Below, in pieces: positions 1 to 8,704 of a stretch of DNA of 64,000 nt; the stretch's first letter is position 1, and each line of letters starts with the position of its first letter. A model generated the notes under the pieces. It saw only the letters and a list, made by a program, of their open reading frames with translations. It did no database searches and had not been told where the DNA came from. The stretch comes from Gymnodinialimonas phycosphaerae (lineage in GTDB: Bacteria > Pseudomonadota > Alphaproteobacteria > Rhodobacterales > Rhodobacteraceae): contig NZ_JAIMBW010000001.1 in the NCBI RefSeq assembly GCF_019195455.1, positions 3,190,001 to 3,254,000 of the forward strand, written 5' to 3'. The position numbers and the translations under genes were made by a program.

Positions 1-127
1 AGAACGCATAAAGCGCAAGGGCGGGGTCGCGGACCTTCGACGGCAGCAGCTTGGACGCCGCATGGAAGGAATAAGACCCCTCGCGGATCGCGTCACGACA
101 GTGTTCCAGATCTTTCGGGTCGATCAT
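1..127 (-). CDS. crtB: Phytoene synthase, N-terminal fragment (cut by window edge)
   Basis: CrtB condenses two geranylgeranyl diphosphates to phytoene, the first committed carotenoid step. Only about 42 residues are inside the window; reading on the minus strand from ATG at 127 gives MIDPKDLEHCRDAIREGSYS and continues with SFHAASKLLP, typical of the phytoene synthase N-terminus. The start lies two bases after the crtI stop, so crtI and crtB are translationally close and form one operon. The catalytic DxxxD motifs would lie outside the window, so activity cannot be judged. Identification rests on the N-terminal pattern and on the usual crtI-crtB pairing. Confidence 0.85.
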   Translation of the reverse strand, partial: MIDPKDLEHCRDAIREGSYSFHAASKLLPSKVRDPALALYAF

Positions 128-129
128 GG

Positions 130-1668
130 TCATTCCGCCGCAAGCCGTTGAACCGGGGGTATCACCGGGTTTCTGGCTTCAGGCACCAGCTTGTTAAGCA
201 CCTCCGACGAGGTCACGACCGAGGGGATGCCCGCGCCCGGATGGGTGCCCGCGCCAACCAGATAGAGGCCTGCGATTTCCTCCGAGACATTGTGGGGGCG
301 GAACCAGGCGGATTGAAAAATCCTCGGCTCCAACGAGAAACCGGCCCCGAATGGAGAGCGGTAGCGATCCACGAAGGTCTGCGGCGTGAAAATGTGGGAG
401 GCAGAGAGGTGATCTTCGAACCCCGGCAACATCTGATCATTCAAGACCTTCGCCATGTTGGCGCGATATGTCTCTGTCATTTCGGCCCAGTCCACGCTTT
501 TTCCGTGAAGGTTGGGCACAGGCGACAGGGCATAAAAGGTGTCGTCGCCCTCGGGCGCTGCGGTGGGATCGGTGACAGAGGGACGGTGCAGGTAGATCGA
601 CATATCGTCCGCTAACTTGCGGCGAATGAAGATATCATCCAGCAGGCCGTTGTAGCGCGGGCCGTTCAGGATCGTGTGGTGACCCACATCGGCCCATTGA
701 TCCCGCGTGCCCTTGGTGCCGAAGTACCAAACAAAAAGCCCCATGGACCAACGCGACTTGTTCAGCCGCTTCGGGGTCCACCGCTTCTTGGTCTGTTTCG
801 ACAGAAGGTGCTCGTAGGTCGTGCCCGGATCGGCGTTGGAGACGACGATATCCGAGGTCAACGCCTCGCCTTCTTCAGTTACAACACCGGTAGTTCGACC
901 CTGTTTAACGGTGATTTCGGCCACATCTTCGTTCAGTCGAACCTCCCCACCCTGATCTTCGATCACGCGGACCATGGCGTCGGCCATCGCCTGCACACCG
1001 CCCATCGCATAATGGACGCCGAATTCTTTTTCGAGGTGCGAGACAAGGATATACATCGACGTCACACGTGTCGGATCACCACCGATGAACAGCGGATGAA
1101 ACGAAAGAGCCATGCGCAGGCGTTCGTCCTTCACCCGCGATGCCGCGTGGGCGTAGACGGACTTGTCCGCGCGCAGTTTCACGAAGCCCGGAAGCTCCTT
1201 CACCAGATCCATCAGCTTGTTCATCGGGCGCCGGCCAAGGCCCTCGAACCCGAACTGATAGCGGGTTTCACTATCGCGAAGAAACTTGCGGTAACCGGGC
1301 ACGTCGGCAGGCGACAGCCTGGCCACCTCTGCCTCCATCGCGGTATCGTCACCGTTCACCCGGAAGGTGGATCCGTCGCGCCACCTGATCTCATAATACG
1401 GGTCGACAGGCCACAGATCGACCTCGGCGCGGAAATCGCGGCCGCAATCGGCCCAAAGCTGTTCGAACACCTGCGGAACGGTGACAATCGTCGGCCCCAA
1501 ATCGAATCGGTGGCCGTTTTGCGTGATCGAAGAGCCCCGCCCCCCGGCACGGTCAAGACGGTCCAGCACCGTCACACGATAGCCCTTCGCCCCAAGGCGC
1601 ATGGCCGCAGAAAGACCGCCAAGGCCTGCCCCAATCACAATCGCCCTTGAGGGGTTGGAATTCTTCAT
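130..1668 (-). CDS. crtI: Phytoene desaturase
   Basis: CrtI is an FAD-dependent, membrane-associated desaturase that turns phytoene into neurosporene in the spheroidene pathway. The protein of 512 residues starts with a Rossmann dinucleotide motif GAGLGG (residues 13-18) followed by an acidic strand end (VTVLDR). It ends with the family motif GAGTHPGAGIP near the C-terminus. Length fits CrtI (about 500-520). I chose ATG at 1668, because the upstream in-frame GTG at 1680 would overlap the only GGAG element. It diverges from crtA across a short region with two PpsR boxes and continues into crtB. The paralogue crtD is in this window at 42655. Confidence 0.95.
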   Translation of the reverse strand: MKNSNPSRAIVIGAGLGGLSAAMRLGAKGYRVTVLDRLDRAGGRGSSITQNGHRFDLGPTIVTVPQVFEQLWADCGRDFRAEVDLWPVDPYYEIRWRDGSTFRVNGDDTAMEAEVARLSPADVPGYRKFLRDSETRYQFGFEGLGRRPMNKLMDLVKELPGFVKLRADKSVYAHAASRVKDERLRMALSFHPLFIGGDPTRVTSMYILVSHLEKEFGVHYAMGGVQAMADAMVRVIEDQGGEVRLNEDVAEITVKQGRTTGVVTEEGEALTSDIVVSNADPGTTYEHLLSKQTKKRWTPKRLNKSRWSMGLFVWYFGTKGTRDQWADVGHHTILNGPRYNGLLDDIFIRRKLADDMSIYLHRPSVTDPTAAPEGDDTFYALSPVPNLHGKSVDWAEMTETYRANMAKVLNDQMLPGFEDHLSASHIFTPQTFVDRYRSPFGAGFSLEPRIFQSAWFRPHNVSEEIAGLYLVGAGTHPGAGIPSVVTSSEVLNKLVPEARNPVIPPVQRLAAE

Positions 1669-1693
1669 ATCAATCGCCACTCCGGGCTAGATC

Positions 1694-1711
1694 TGTCTAT
1701 TAAAGTTGACA
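1694..1711. promoter_or_regulatory. PpsR/CrtJ box (crtI side)
   Basis: Perfect match to TGT-N12-ACA (TGTCTATTAAAGTTGACA). It lies 25 bases upstream of the crtI start codon, in the crtI/crtA intergenic region. Its TTGACA half also reads as a possible -35 element on the plus strand. PpsR/CrtJ represses crt and bch promoters under oxygen or light through this palindrome. Confidence 0.8.
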
Positions 1712-1769
1712 GTATGGCGAATTGCTTATTTTTGCAAAGGTGATTTGACTTCCCTAAGTGCGACCATTG

Positions 1770-1787
1770 TGTCAGAATAAGTTGACA
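1770..1787. promoter_or_regulatory. PpsR/CrtJ box (crtA side)
   Basis: Perfect TGT-N12-ACA (TGTCAGAATAAGTTGACA), 17 bases before the crtA start codon and immediately before its GGAG ribosome site. It is 58 bases from the crtI-side box. Two boxes in one divergent region fit cooperative PpsR binding or separate control of each direction. Confidence 0.8.
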
Positions 1788-1804
1788 CATGGAGCGACCA
1801 CACC

Positions 1805-2548
1805 ATGCAATCGACGACTTTGAGCCTTTATCGTTTCGGCTCCATACCTGCGCGCCTTTGGGCGTTCGCACAGATGGGCCTGGCCCGGTGGGCGATGCAC
1901 GATGTCCGTGACATCGGCACCTGGAAGCTGTGCGGATCTGGCACCGGAGAAGGGTTTACCCCCCTACCCAACACGGCCGTCTATGCGATCCTCGCGACTT
2001 GGCCAGACCACGACACCGCGCGCCGCGCCCTGTTTGGCGCAGGCGTTTTCCGGCGCTATGCCGCGATATCATCCGAGCGTATGACGCTGTTCCTCACGCC
2101 CACGACAGCCCGTGGCACGTGGGCCGGAGAGCAACCATTTGAGGTGGGCAGCGAAGGTCACGGTCCGATTGCGGCGCTCACACGCGCAACCGTGAAGCCG
2201 CGCGTCGCAGCGCGGTTCTGGGGCCGGGTTCCGGGAATTTCCGCCGTGGTCGGTGAAGATCCCAACGTGATGTTCAAGATCGGCATCGGTGAGGTTCCGC
2301 TTTTGCATCAGGTCACCTTTTCGATCTGGCCCGATGCGGCCTCCATGGCGCATTTCGCGCGCAAGAATGGCCCCCACGCACAGGCGATTCGCGCTGTGCG
2401 GGAGGAAGGGTGGTTCCGGGAAGAGCTTTACGCCCGCTTCAACGTTGATGCGGTTGAAGGCAGGTGGGAGGGCGCGACACCGGATTTCGCCGCGCCGCCC
2501 GCTGACGACAAAAGGCCCCAAGAAAAAATAGGGATAGCAGCAGAATGA
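1805..2548 (+). CDS. crtA: Spheroidene monooxygenase
   Basis: CrtA adds the 2-keto group to spheroidene (and hydroxyspheroidene), giving spheroidenone, the red carotenoid of oxygen-grown cells. The 247-residue protein carries the family start LYRFGSIPARLWAFAQMG and the pattern FWGRVPGISAVVGEDPNVMFKIGIGE split over its middle. No signal peptide or membrane helix is seen. GGAG at 1791 serves ATG 1805. The stop overlaps the bchI start by four bases, so crtA heads the crtA-bchI-bchD-bchO operon. Its presence predicts spheroidenone as the main carotenoid. Confidence 0.93.
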   Translation: MQSTTLSLYRFGSIPARLWAFAQMGLARWAMHDVRDIGTWKLCGSGTGEGFTPLPNTAVYAILATWPDHDTARRALFGAGVFRRYAAISSERMTLFLTPTTARGTWAGEQPFEVGSEGHGPIAALTRATVKPRVAARFWGRVPGISAVVGEDPNVMFKIGIGEVPLLHQVTFSIWPDAASMAHFARKNGPHAQAIRAVREEGWFREELYARFNVDAVEGRWEGATPDFAAPPADDKRPQEKIGIAAE

Positions 2549-3564
2549 AAGATGTCATGGAACCAGGCCCTTTCCCGTTTTCAGCCATTGTCGGCCAGGA
2601 AGAGATGAAGCGCGCCATGATCATGACCGCGATCGATGGGGGCATCGGCGGTGTTCTGGTCTTTGGCGACCGTGGCACCGGCAAGTCGACCGCCGTGCGC
2701 GGGTTGGCGGCATTGTTACCCCCAATCGAGGCTGTCTCTGGCTGCCCGGTGAATTCCAGATACGTATCTGATGTGCCGGATTGGGTCGTTTTGAAGGACG
2801 ATGTGTTGGCGATGAAGCCCACGCCAGTGATCGACTTGCCGCTTGGCGCAACCGAGGATCGCGTTGTCGGCGCATTGGATATCGAGAAGGCCCTGACCAA
2901 GGGCGAAAAGGCGTTTGAACCGGGGCTACTGGCGCGCGCCAACCGGGGATATCTTTATATCGACGAGGTGAACCTGCTGGACGATCACCTGGTGGACCTT
3001 TTGTTGGACGTAGCGCAATCGGGCAAGAACGTGGTGGAACGAGAGGGGCTGTCGATCCGACATTCGGCGAAGTTCGTTCTGGTCGGCTCTGGCAATCCCG
3101 AAGAGGGGGAATTGCGGCCGCAGTTGCTGGATCGTTTCGGCCTGTCGGTCGAGGTTTCCAGCCCTACGGATATCGACGTGCGCATCGATGTGATCCGCCG
3201 TCGCGACGCCTATGACCGCGACCCGGTGGCCTTCGGCGCGTCTTGGGCCAGTTCCGACGCTGATCTGCGCGCGCAGATCGTGGATGCGCGGGCGCGTCTG
3301 GCAACGGTTGAGGCCAGCGACGAGATCCTGCGCGATTGCGCTGCGTTGTGCGTCGCCTTGGGTTCTGACGGATTGCGCGGTGAGTTAACGCTGCTGCGCG
3401 CCGCCCGCGCTTTGGCCGCGTTCGAGAGTGAGCCCTCCGTCATGCGCGCGCATCTGAAAGCCGTCGCGCCAAGCGCGTTGCGCCACCGACTGCGGCGTGA
3501 TCCGCTGGACGACGCGGGTTCCACCACACGGGTGGAGCGGGTCGTGGAAGAAGTTCTGGGATGA
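2545..3564 (+). CDS. bchI: Magnesium chelatase ATPase subunit I
   Basis: BchI is the AAA+ motor of Mg-chelatase. With BchD it forms a two-ring complex that drives BchH to insert Mg2+ into protoporphyrin IX, the branch point from haem to bacteriochlorophyll. Walker A is GDRGTGKST (residues 41-49) and Walker B is YLYIDEVNLL (136-145). A sensor region with GSGNPEEGELRPQLLDRFGL follows. At 339 residues it has full family length. The start overlaps crtA (ATGA) and the end overlaps bchD by four bases, implying coupled translation of I and D. Confidence 0.97.
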   Translation: MKDVMEPGPFPFSAIVGQEEMKRAMIMTAIDGGIGGVLVFGDRGTGKSTAVRGLAALLPPIEAVSGCPVNSRYVSDVPDWVVLKDDVLAMKPTPVIDLPLGATEDRVVGALDIEKALTKGEKAFEPGLLARANRGYLYIDEVNLLDDHLVDLLLDVAQSGKNVVEREGLSIRHSAKFVLVGSGNPEEGELRPQLLDRFGLSVEVSSPTDIDVRIDVIRRRDAYDRDPVAFGASWASSDADLRAQIVDARARLATVEASDEILRDCAALCVALGSDGLRGELTLLRAARALAAFESEPSVMRAHLKAVAPSALRHRLRRDPLDDAGSTTRVERVVEEVLG

Positions 3565-5252
3565 GCGACGCAGAGGCACGCTGGCAAGGGATCAACCTTG
3601 CGGTCGCGTGTCTGGCGCTAGACCCTGCTGCCATGGGTGGCTTCTGGATTCGAGCCCGAGTGGGGCCGGTGCGCGATCGGCTGGAAAAGGGTCTCAAAAC
3701 CGCTTTACAGGGTCTTTCGGTGCGGCGCATCGCGCCAACGATGCCCGATGAGGCGCTTTTTGGCGGCATTGATCTGGCTGCAACCCTTGATACGGGCGTA
3801 TTGACCCAAACCAAGGGGCTCTTGACCGATGCCGGCGTGCTGTTTCTGCCAATGGCGGAACGGGTGGAGTCCGGCCTTGCTGGTCGTTTGGCCGGCGCGC
3901 TGGATACCGGGCGGGGCCTGTCGATCATCGCGCTTGATGAGGGCGCAGAGCCAGGCGAACGGGCGCCCGACGCACTTCTGGACCGCCTTGCTATCCATGT
4001 CGACCTGACCTGCCACGCCCTGTCCGATGCGCCAGACCTGGCCATTGACCTAGACGCTTTGGACGAAGCGAGGCAGCGCCTGCCTCTGATCGAGACGCCC
4101 GACAGCGCCATCCGTGAACTGGCCGAGGTGGCCGCGCGTCTGGGTATCCTGTCACTGCGCGCGCCGTTGCAGGCGCTGGCCGTTGCCCGCGCTTCCGCCG
4201 CACTCTCTGGTGCTGACACGATCGAAGAGCCCGATCTTTTGACCGCCGTGGAACTCGTCCTCGCCCCTCGAGCAACGCGCATGCCGGAAACGCCAGAGGA
4301 TATGCAGGACGACCCCCCACCCCCGCCTGACGACGACACCCTGGATGCGCCCGAAGGTGACACTGAAGAACAGCTGGACCTGCCCCCCGCCGAGATCCTG
4401 TTGGAGGCCGCGCGCGCGATGCTGCCGCCGGATCTTCTGGCACGATTGGCCGCTGGCAAGGCCGCGCGGTCTGCGCAGGCAAGCGGCTCGGGTGCGACGA
4501 AGACCGGCAATCGGCGGGGGCGGCCGCTGCCTCCGCGTGCGGGCCGGATGGGCGGCAATGCGCGTGTCGATCTGGTCGCTACGCTGCGCGCCGCCGCGCC
4601 CTGGCAGAAGATCCGCCGCGATATCACCGGCGTCACGGATCGCGTGCATGTGCGAATGTCCGACATCCGCATTCGCCGCTTCAAGGAAACCTCGGACAGG
4701 GCGATCATCTTCGTCGTGGATGCCTCTGGCTCCAGCGCGATGGCGCGCTTGGCCGAGGCGAAGGGCGCGGTGGAATTGCTATTGGCCGAAGCCTACGCCC
4801 GGCGCGACCACGTTGCGTTGGTGGCGTTTCGGGGCGACGGCGCGGACGTTCTATTGCCGCCGACACGATCCTTGGTGCAGACAAAACGGCGGCTTTCAAG
4901 CTTGCCCGGCGGCGGCGGATCACCGTTGGCAGCGGGCCTGAAAGCAGCGTTGCATCTGGCAGAAATCGCCAAGGGCAAAGGCATGACGCCCTCTGTCGCC
5001 TTGCTGACCGACGGGCGCGCGAATGTAGACCTTTCTGGCGCGGCGAACCGCACAACGGCGGCGGCAGATTCGACTTTGATGGCCCGTGCGATCCGGGCCG
5101 AGGGGTATCCCGCCCTCGTCATCGACACAGGCCAACGCCCGACACGGGGCCTTGATGCGCTGGCGCGTGAGATGGGGGCGCCGTATCTGCCCTTGCCCCG
5201 CGCCGACAGCCGCAACCTCTCACGCGCCGTGGACGCGGCGTTGACACCGTGA
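3561..5252 (+). CDS. bchD: Magnesium chelatase subunit D
   Basis: BchD is the platform that couples BchI ATP hydrolysis to the BchH porphyrin subunit. The N-terminal half (about 1-240) is an AAA-like domain without an intact P-loop. An acidic, proline-rich linker follows (about 243-275, with a run of five prolines). The C-terminal integrin I/VWA domain has the metal-site motif DASGSSA at 387-393, then GGGSPLAAGL and LLTDGRAN. The 563-residue length matches proteobacterial BchD. It overlaps both bchI and bchO by four bases. Confidence 0.96.
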   Translation: MSDAEARWQGINLAVACLALDPAAMGGFWIRARVGPVRDRLEKGLKTALQGLSVRRIAPTMPDEALFGGIDLAATLDTGVLTQTKGLLTDAGVLFLPMAERVESGLAGRLAGALDTGRGLSIIALDEGAEPGERAPDALLDRLAIHVDLTCHALSDAPDLAIDLDALDEARQRLPLIETPDSAIRELAEVAARLGILSLRAPLQALAVARASAALSGADTIEEPDLLTAVELVLAPRATRMPETPEDMQDDPPPPPDDDTLDAPEGDTEEQLDLPPAEILLEAARAMLPPDLLARLAAGKAARSAQASGSGATKTGNRRGRPLPPRAGRMGGNARVDLVATLRAAAPWQKIRRDITGVTDRVHVRMSDIRIRRFKETSDRAIIFVVDASGSSAMARLAEAKGAVELLLAEAYARRDHVALVAFRGDGADVLLPPTRSLVQTKRRLSSLPGGGGSPLAAGLKAALHLAEIAKGKGMTPSVALLTDGRANVDLSGAANRTTAAADSTLMARAIRAEGYPALVIDTGQRPTRGLDALAREMGAPYLPLPRADSRNLSRAVDAALTP

Positions 5253-6097
5253 GCCTGCCGCCGAAAGACTGGCCGAACCGCGACGCAAGCCGCGTGGTGC
5301 AGGTCATGCCGCACCGGTGGCATGTGCAGCAGATGGGCGAGGGGCCTGACGTCTTGCTCCTTCACGGGGCGGGGGCATCTGCACATTCATGGGCGCCGAT
5401 TGCGCCGCAATTACAGTCTCTGTATCGCCTGTTTGTCCCTGATCTTCCCGGCCTTGGGTTCACTCAAAGCCCCAAGGGCCGGGCGCGGTTGCCGGATATG
5501 GCACAGGACCTCTCTGCCCTTCTGAACGATCAAGGTATCTCTCCAAAGGTCGTAATCGCCCATTCCGCAGGCGGCGCGATTGCCTTGGAAATGACCCGGC
5601 GCGGCTTGATCACGCCGGATCGGATCGTGATCCTCAACGGTGCGTTGGAGGACTTCAAAGGCGCGGCGGGCGTGATCTTTCCGGTGATCGCCAAGATCCT
5701 CGTACTCAACCCGCTAACGGGGATGTTCCTGTCGTCTGGACCACAGTCGCTATCGCAGGCCCGCGCCGTCATCAAATCCACGGGAAGTGAGCTGCCAGAA
5801 ACGTTGCTGACCCCCTATGCGCAATTGATCGGCCGGAAGCCCCACGTCGATGGGACGCTGGGGATGATGGCACAGTGGTCCCTGGCCGATCTGACCCGCG
5901 CCTTGCCTGAAATCGCGACGCCGACGTTGTTCGTCCACGGGGCAAAGGACAGCGCCGTGGATGTCTCGGTTGCGGAACGTGCCGCACGCGCGATGCCGAA
6001 TGCGCGACTGGTCGTCATGGACGATGTTGGGCATTTGGCCCACGAAGAAGCGCCCGAAACAGTGGCCGACCACATCAAGGCCTTCACGCAGACGTAA
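5249..6097 (+). CDS. bchO: Magnesium chelatase-associated alpha/beta hydrolase BchO
   Basis: A 282-residue alpha/beta hydrolase encoded directly after bchID, the standard place of BchO. Its exact reaction is not established in the family; a role supporting Mg-chelatase or early pigment synthesis is assumed from linkage. Visible motifs are the oxyanion segment HGAGAS (39-44), a nucleophile elbow AHSAGG with Ser106, and a C-terminal GHLAHEE containing the likely catalytic His. The start overlaps bchD by four bases. A GC-rich hairpin just after the stop probably ends the operon. Confidence 0.88.
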   Translation: MSLPPKDWPNRDASRVVQVMPHRWHVQQMGEGPDVLLLHGAGASAHSWAPIAPQLQSLYRLFVPDLPGLGFTQSPKGRARLPDMAQDLSALLNDQGISPKVVIAHSAGGAIALEMTRRGLITPDRIVILNGALEDFKGAAGVIFPVIAKILVLNPLTGMFLSSGPQSLSQARAVIKSTGSELPETLLTPYAQLIGRKPHVDGTLGMMAQWSLADLTRALPEIATPTLFVHGAKDSAVDVSVAERAARAMPNARLVVMDDVGHLAHEEAPETVADHIKAFTQT

Positions 6098-6099
6098 AA

Positions 6100-6125
6100 C
6101 GGGCGGCCTCGCGAAGGACCGCCCG
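6100..6125. terminator. Hairpin between convergent bchO and cycA
   Basis: A perfect 7-bp stem (CGGGCGG / CCGCCCG), with an extra CCT/AGG pairing inside, lies in the 53-base gap between the convergent genes bchO and cycA. There is no long T tract on either side, so it may act as a bidirectional, partly Rho-assisted terminator. Confidence 0.6.
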
Positions 6126-6150
6126 CAAATTCTTGCCGTGAAGCCGCCGA

Positions 6151-6597
6151 TTACTCTGCTTCGGGGCCGCCCAGGGACGCAAGGTAGGCATAAAGGTTCA
6201 GCGCATCCTCTTCCGAGCGCACGCGGAAACTCATCGCGCCGCGCAGGCTGTCGTCTTCAGCTGCTTCCCGAATATAGCCGGTTGGGTCCTGGACATAGTC
6301 GGCGAAGGACGCTTCGTCCCAGACCATTTCAGCTTCCATCAAGGCCGTCAGGCCGGGAGAGTAACGGAAATCCTCGACGGAACCGATCATGCGCCCGTCA
6401 ATACCCCAAAGGTTGGGGCCCGTGCGCGCGTTACGACCGGCAAGGGTCTCACCCTCGGCGTCCACAACCACGTGGCAGGAAATACACTGGCGAAACGCAC
6501 GCTCGCCGGCTTCTGCGTCGCCGGTGATATGGCCGTCAGCCAGAACCGGGGTCGCAAGGAGTGTTGCCGCCGTGGCGAGAACAGTTAGTCGCTGCAT
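6151..6597 (-). CDS. cycA: Periplasmic class I cytochrome c (cytochrome c2/c551 type)
   Basis: A 148-residue exported monohaem cytochrome c. A signal peptide (MQRLTVLATAATLLATPVLA, cut after about residue 20) is followed by the haem motif CISCH (38-42). Met122 in GAMSF is the likely sixth ligand. It probably shuttles electrons from the bc1 complex to the photosynthetic reaction centre or its PufC subunit, as inferred from its place after hemA at the end of the pigment superoperon. I use ATG 6597 because GAGGAG lies six bases upstream; an in-frame upstream start at 6621 would spoil the signal peptide. The symbol cycA follows usage for PGC-linked cytochromes and is not certain. An imperfect PpsR-like box (TGT-N12-TCA) lies at 6625-6642. 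Confidence 0.82.
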   Translation of the reverse strand: MQRLTVLATAATLLATPVLADGHITGDAEAGERAFRQCISCHVVVDAEGETLAGRNARTGPNLWGIDGRMIGSVEDFRYSPGLTALMEAEMVWDEASFADYVQDPTGYIREAAEDDSLRGAMSFRVRSEEDALNLYAYLASLGGPEAE

Positions 6598-6680
6598 AGT
6601 AGTCTCCTCAAAATTGCTCACCCATGTATACCTAATATTTCAGTGGGTTCGTCCACACCTTTTTGCGAGTTTTTCAGGCC

Positions 6681-7895
6681 TTAGGCGACAGCATGCGCAA
6701 TTGCGCACTGCTTCCATAGGGTTTTCAGAGCCATGACGAGATATTCGATATCCTCATCACTATGCAGTGGGCCGGGGGTGAAGCGCAGACGCTCGGTTCC
6801 CTTCGGCACGGTGGGGTAATTGATCGGCTGCACGTAGATGCCGAACTGATCCATCAGGATATCCGACAGCATTTTGCACTTCACCGGGTCTTTCACCATC
6901 ACGGGGATGATGTGGGACGCATTGTGTTCGTGGGGGATGCCCTCGGCATCGAGGCGGGCACGCAGGCGGGCAACCTGGCGCTTTTGCATCGCGCGCTCCC
7001 ACTGCGATTCTTTCAGATGCTTGACCGAGGCGGTGGCCGCAGCGGCAACAGCAGGCGGCAATGCCGTGGTGAAGATGAAGCCAGACGCGAAGGACCGGAT
7101 GAAGTCGATCAGCGCGTGGGAACCGGTGATATAGCCGCCGACGCAGCCATAGGCCTTGCCAAGCGTGCCTTCGATCAACGTGATGCGGTCCATCAGGCCT
7201 TCGCGCTCGGCCACGCCACCGCCGCGCGGGCCGTACATGCCAACGGCGTGGACCTCGTCGATGTAGCTCATGGCGCCGTGCTTTTCGCAGACGTCGAGGA
7301 TTTCGGCGATAGGGGCGATGTCACCATCCATCGAATAGACGGATTCAAACGCCACGATGGGGGTCGCATTGGCGGGTAGGGCGGCCAGTTTGCGGTCGAG
7401 GTCGTCGGGATCGTTGTGCTTCCAGATCACCTTGGCGCACTTCGCGTGGCGAATGCCTTCGATCATCGACGCGTGGTTCAGGCTGTCGGACAGGATAACC
7501 GCATTGGGCAGACGGGATCCAAGCGTGGACAGCGACGCCCAGTTCGACACATAGCCCGAGGTGAACAAAAGCGCCGCATCCTTGCCGTGAAGGTCAGCGA
7601 GTTCCGCCTCTAATAGCTTGTGATGATGCGCATTGCCCGAGATGTTGCGCGTGCCCCCCGCGCCGGTGCCGCAGGCCGCGACCGTGTCCATCATCGCCTT
7701 CATAACGGTAGGGTTGTTGCCCATGCCAAGGTAGTCGTTGGAACACCAGACCGTCACTTCATCGGGGCTGCCGTTGCTATGGCTTTTCACGCGGGGGAAG
7801 TCACCGCAGGCGCGCTCCAGCTCTGCGAAGACACGGTAGTTGCCCTCTTCCTTCAGTGCATCGAGCTGGGTTTGGAACATCTGGTCAAAGTTCAT
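6681..7895 (-). CDS. hemA: 5-aminolevulinate synthase
   Basis: HemA is the PLP enzyme of the Shemin (C4) pathway, joining glycine and succinyl-CoA to 5-aminolevulinate, the precursor of haem and bacteriochlorophyll. The 404-residue protein shows the alpha-oxoamine synthase motifs: [12 protein letters not shown] (81-92), [15 protein letters not shown] (213-227) and the PLP lysine K247 in [12 protein letters not shown] 7895 overlaps the puhE stop (ATGA) and has an AGGAAG site; the longer in-frame start at 7961 would run into puhE. Placement in the puh operon ties precursor supply to photosystem synthesis. A second hemA elsewhere in the genome is possible. Confidence 0.96.
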   Translation of the reverse strand: MNFDQMFQTQLDALKEEGNYRVFAELERACGDFPRVKSHSNGSPDEVTVWCSNDYLGMGNNPTVMKAMMDTVAACGTGAGGTRNISGNAHHHKLLEAELADLHGKDAALLFTSGYVSNWASLSTLGSRLPNAVILSDSLNHASMIEGIRHAKCAKVIWKHNDPDDLDRKLAALPANATPIVAFESVYSMDGDIAPIAEILDVCEKHGAMSYIDEVHAVGMYGPRGGGVAEREGLMDRITLIEGTLGKAYGCVGGYITGSHALIDFIRSFASGFIFTTALPPAVAAAATASVKHLKESQWERAMQKRQVARLRARLDAEGIPHEHNASHIIPVMVKDPVKCKMLSDILMDQFGIYVQPINYPTVPKGTERLRFTPGPLHSDEDIEYLVMALKTLWKQCAIAHAVA

Positions 7896-8704
7896 TGGAC
7901 TTCCTCGCTTAGTCTTGTCGCTTGGGTCGGTTGGGGCCGCTCTGGCAGCATCCAACGCCATAGTTTTTCATCGGGCAGAGGGAGCACCATGAACCAGTGC
8001 TCCAACAGGGCGAGCGCCGTAAAGGCGCTAAGCAGGGCAAAGCCGACCATGTCGGCTTGGGTGTCAGCGGTCCAAAGACGTTCCAGCCAGCAGGCACTGG
8101 CGAACGAAAGACCGGTGATCGACAACGGAAACAGCCAATTCATCCGCGCGGTGCGGAAGTGGCTGGGAAGATGGGACAGCGGTTCGGGGATGAATTCGAC
8201 ATTCACCTTTCGCACACCGAGGTAGAGGTTCAGCTTGGCACTGACGCGGGCGACCAGAAGGATCGCAAAGGTCCACATTCCGAATTGGTTGGCCGCGCCC
8301 CACGATAGGATCACCATGGCGACCATGACGGCGGCCAAAAGCATCTCGTGGTAGGCGACAGTGCCCCAGGCGCGAATAAAGCGCTCCCCTTCCGAAACGT
8401 TGGGAACGGAATGCGAGGTAACGGGCCCGGTGATGGTGCCGGTCAGGAACGTCAGCTCGATCCACCCCCAAAGGGCAAGGGCCGAAAGAAACGCGACGTA
8501 GATGCCTGCGATTGTCGACGTACCAAGGGTATCGACAAACCCCGCCGCGCCCAAAACAAGGAACGGCAGGGTCATGAGGCAGGCCCAAAGGCGGGCATGT
8601 GCGCCGCCTTGATCCGCCCGGCGCACAGCAAACAGGATCGCCCCGGTGGAGGACCACCAGACAAACAGGGCCACAAGGGCCGCGATCCAGGGTGAACTGA
8701 GCAT
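7892..8704 (-). CDS. puhE: Photosynthetic complex assembly protein PuhE
   Basis: A 270-residue polytopic membrane protein with about seven or eight hydrophobic helices, starting [20 protein letters not shown]. PuhE homologues influence reaction-centre and LH1 assembly or bacteriochlorophyll supply; no catalytic motif is known. Family features are the long third hydrophobic stretch and the segment [20 protein letters not shown] between helices. The start shares TGATG with the acsF stop, and the end overlaps hemA by four bases, so it is translated inside the puh-acsF-hemA operon. Confidence 0.88.
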   Translation of the reverse strand: MLSSPWIAALVALFVWWSSTGAILFAVRRADQGGAHARLWACLMTLPFLVLGAAGFVDTLGTSTIAGIYVAFLSALALWGWIELTFLTGTITGPVTSHSVPNVSEGERFIRAWGTVAYHEMLLAAVMVAMVILSWGAANQFGMWTFAILLVARVSAKLNLYLGVRKVNVEFIPEPLSHLPSHFRTARMNWLFPLSITGLSFASACWLERLWTADTQADMVGFALLSAFTALALLEHWFMVLPLPDEKLWRWMLPERPQPTQATRLSEEVQ

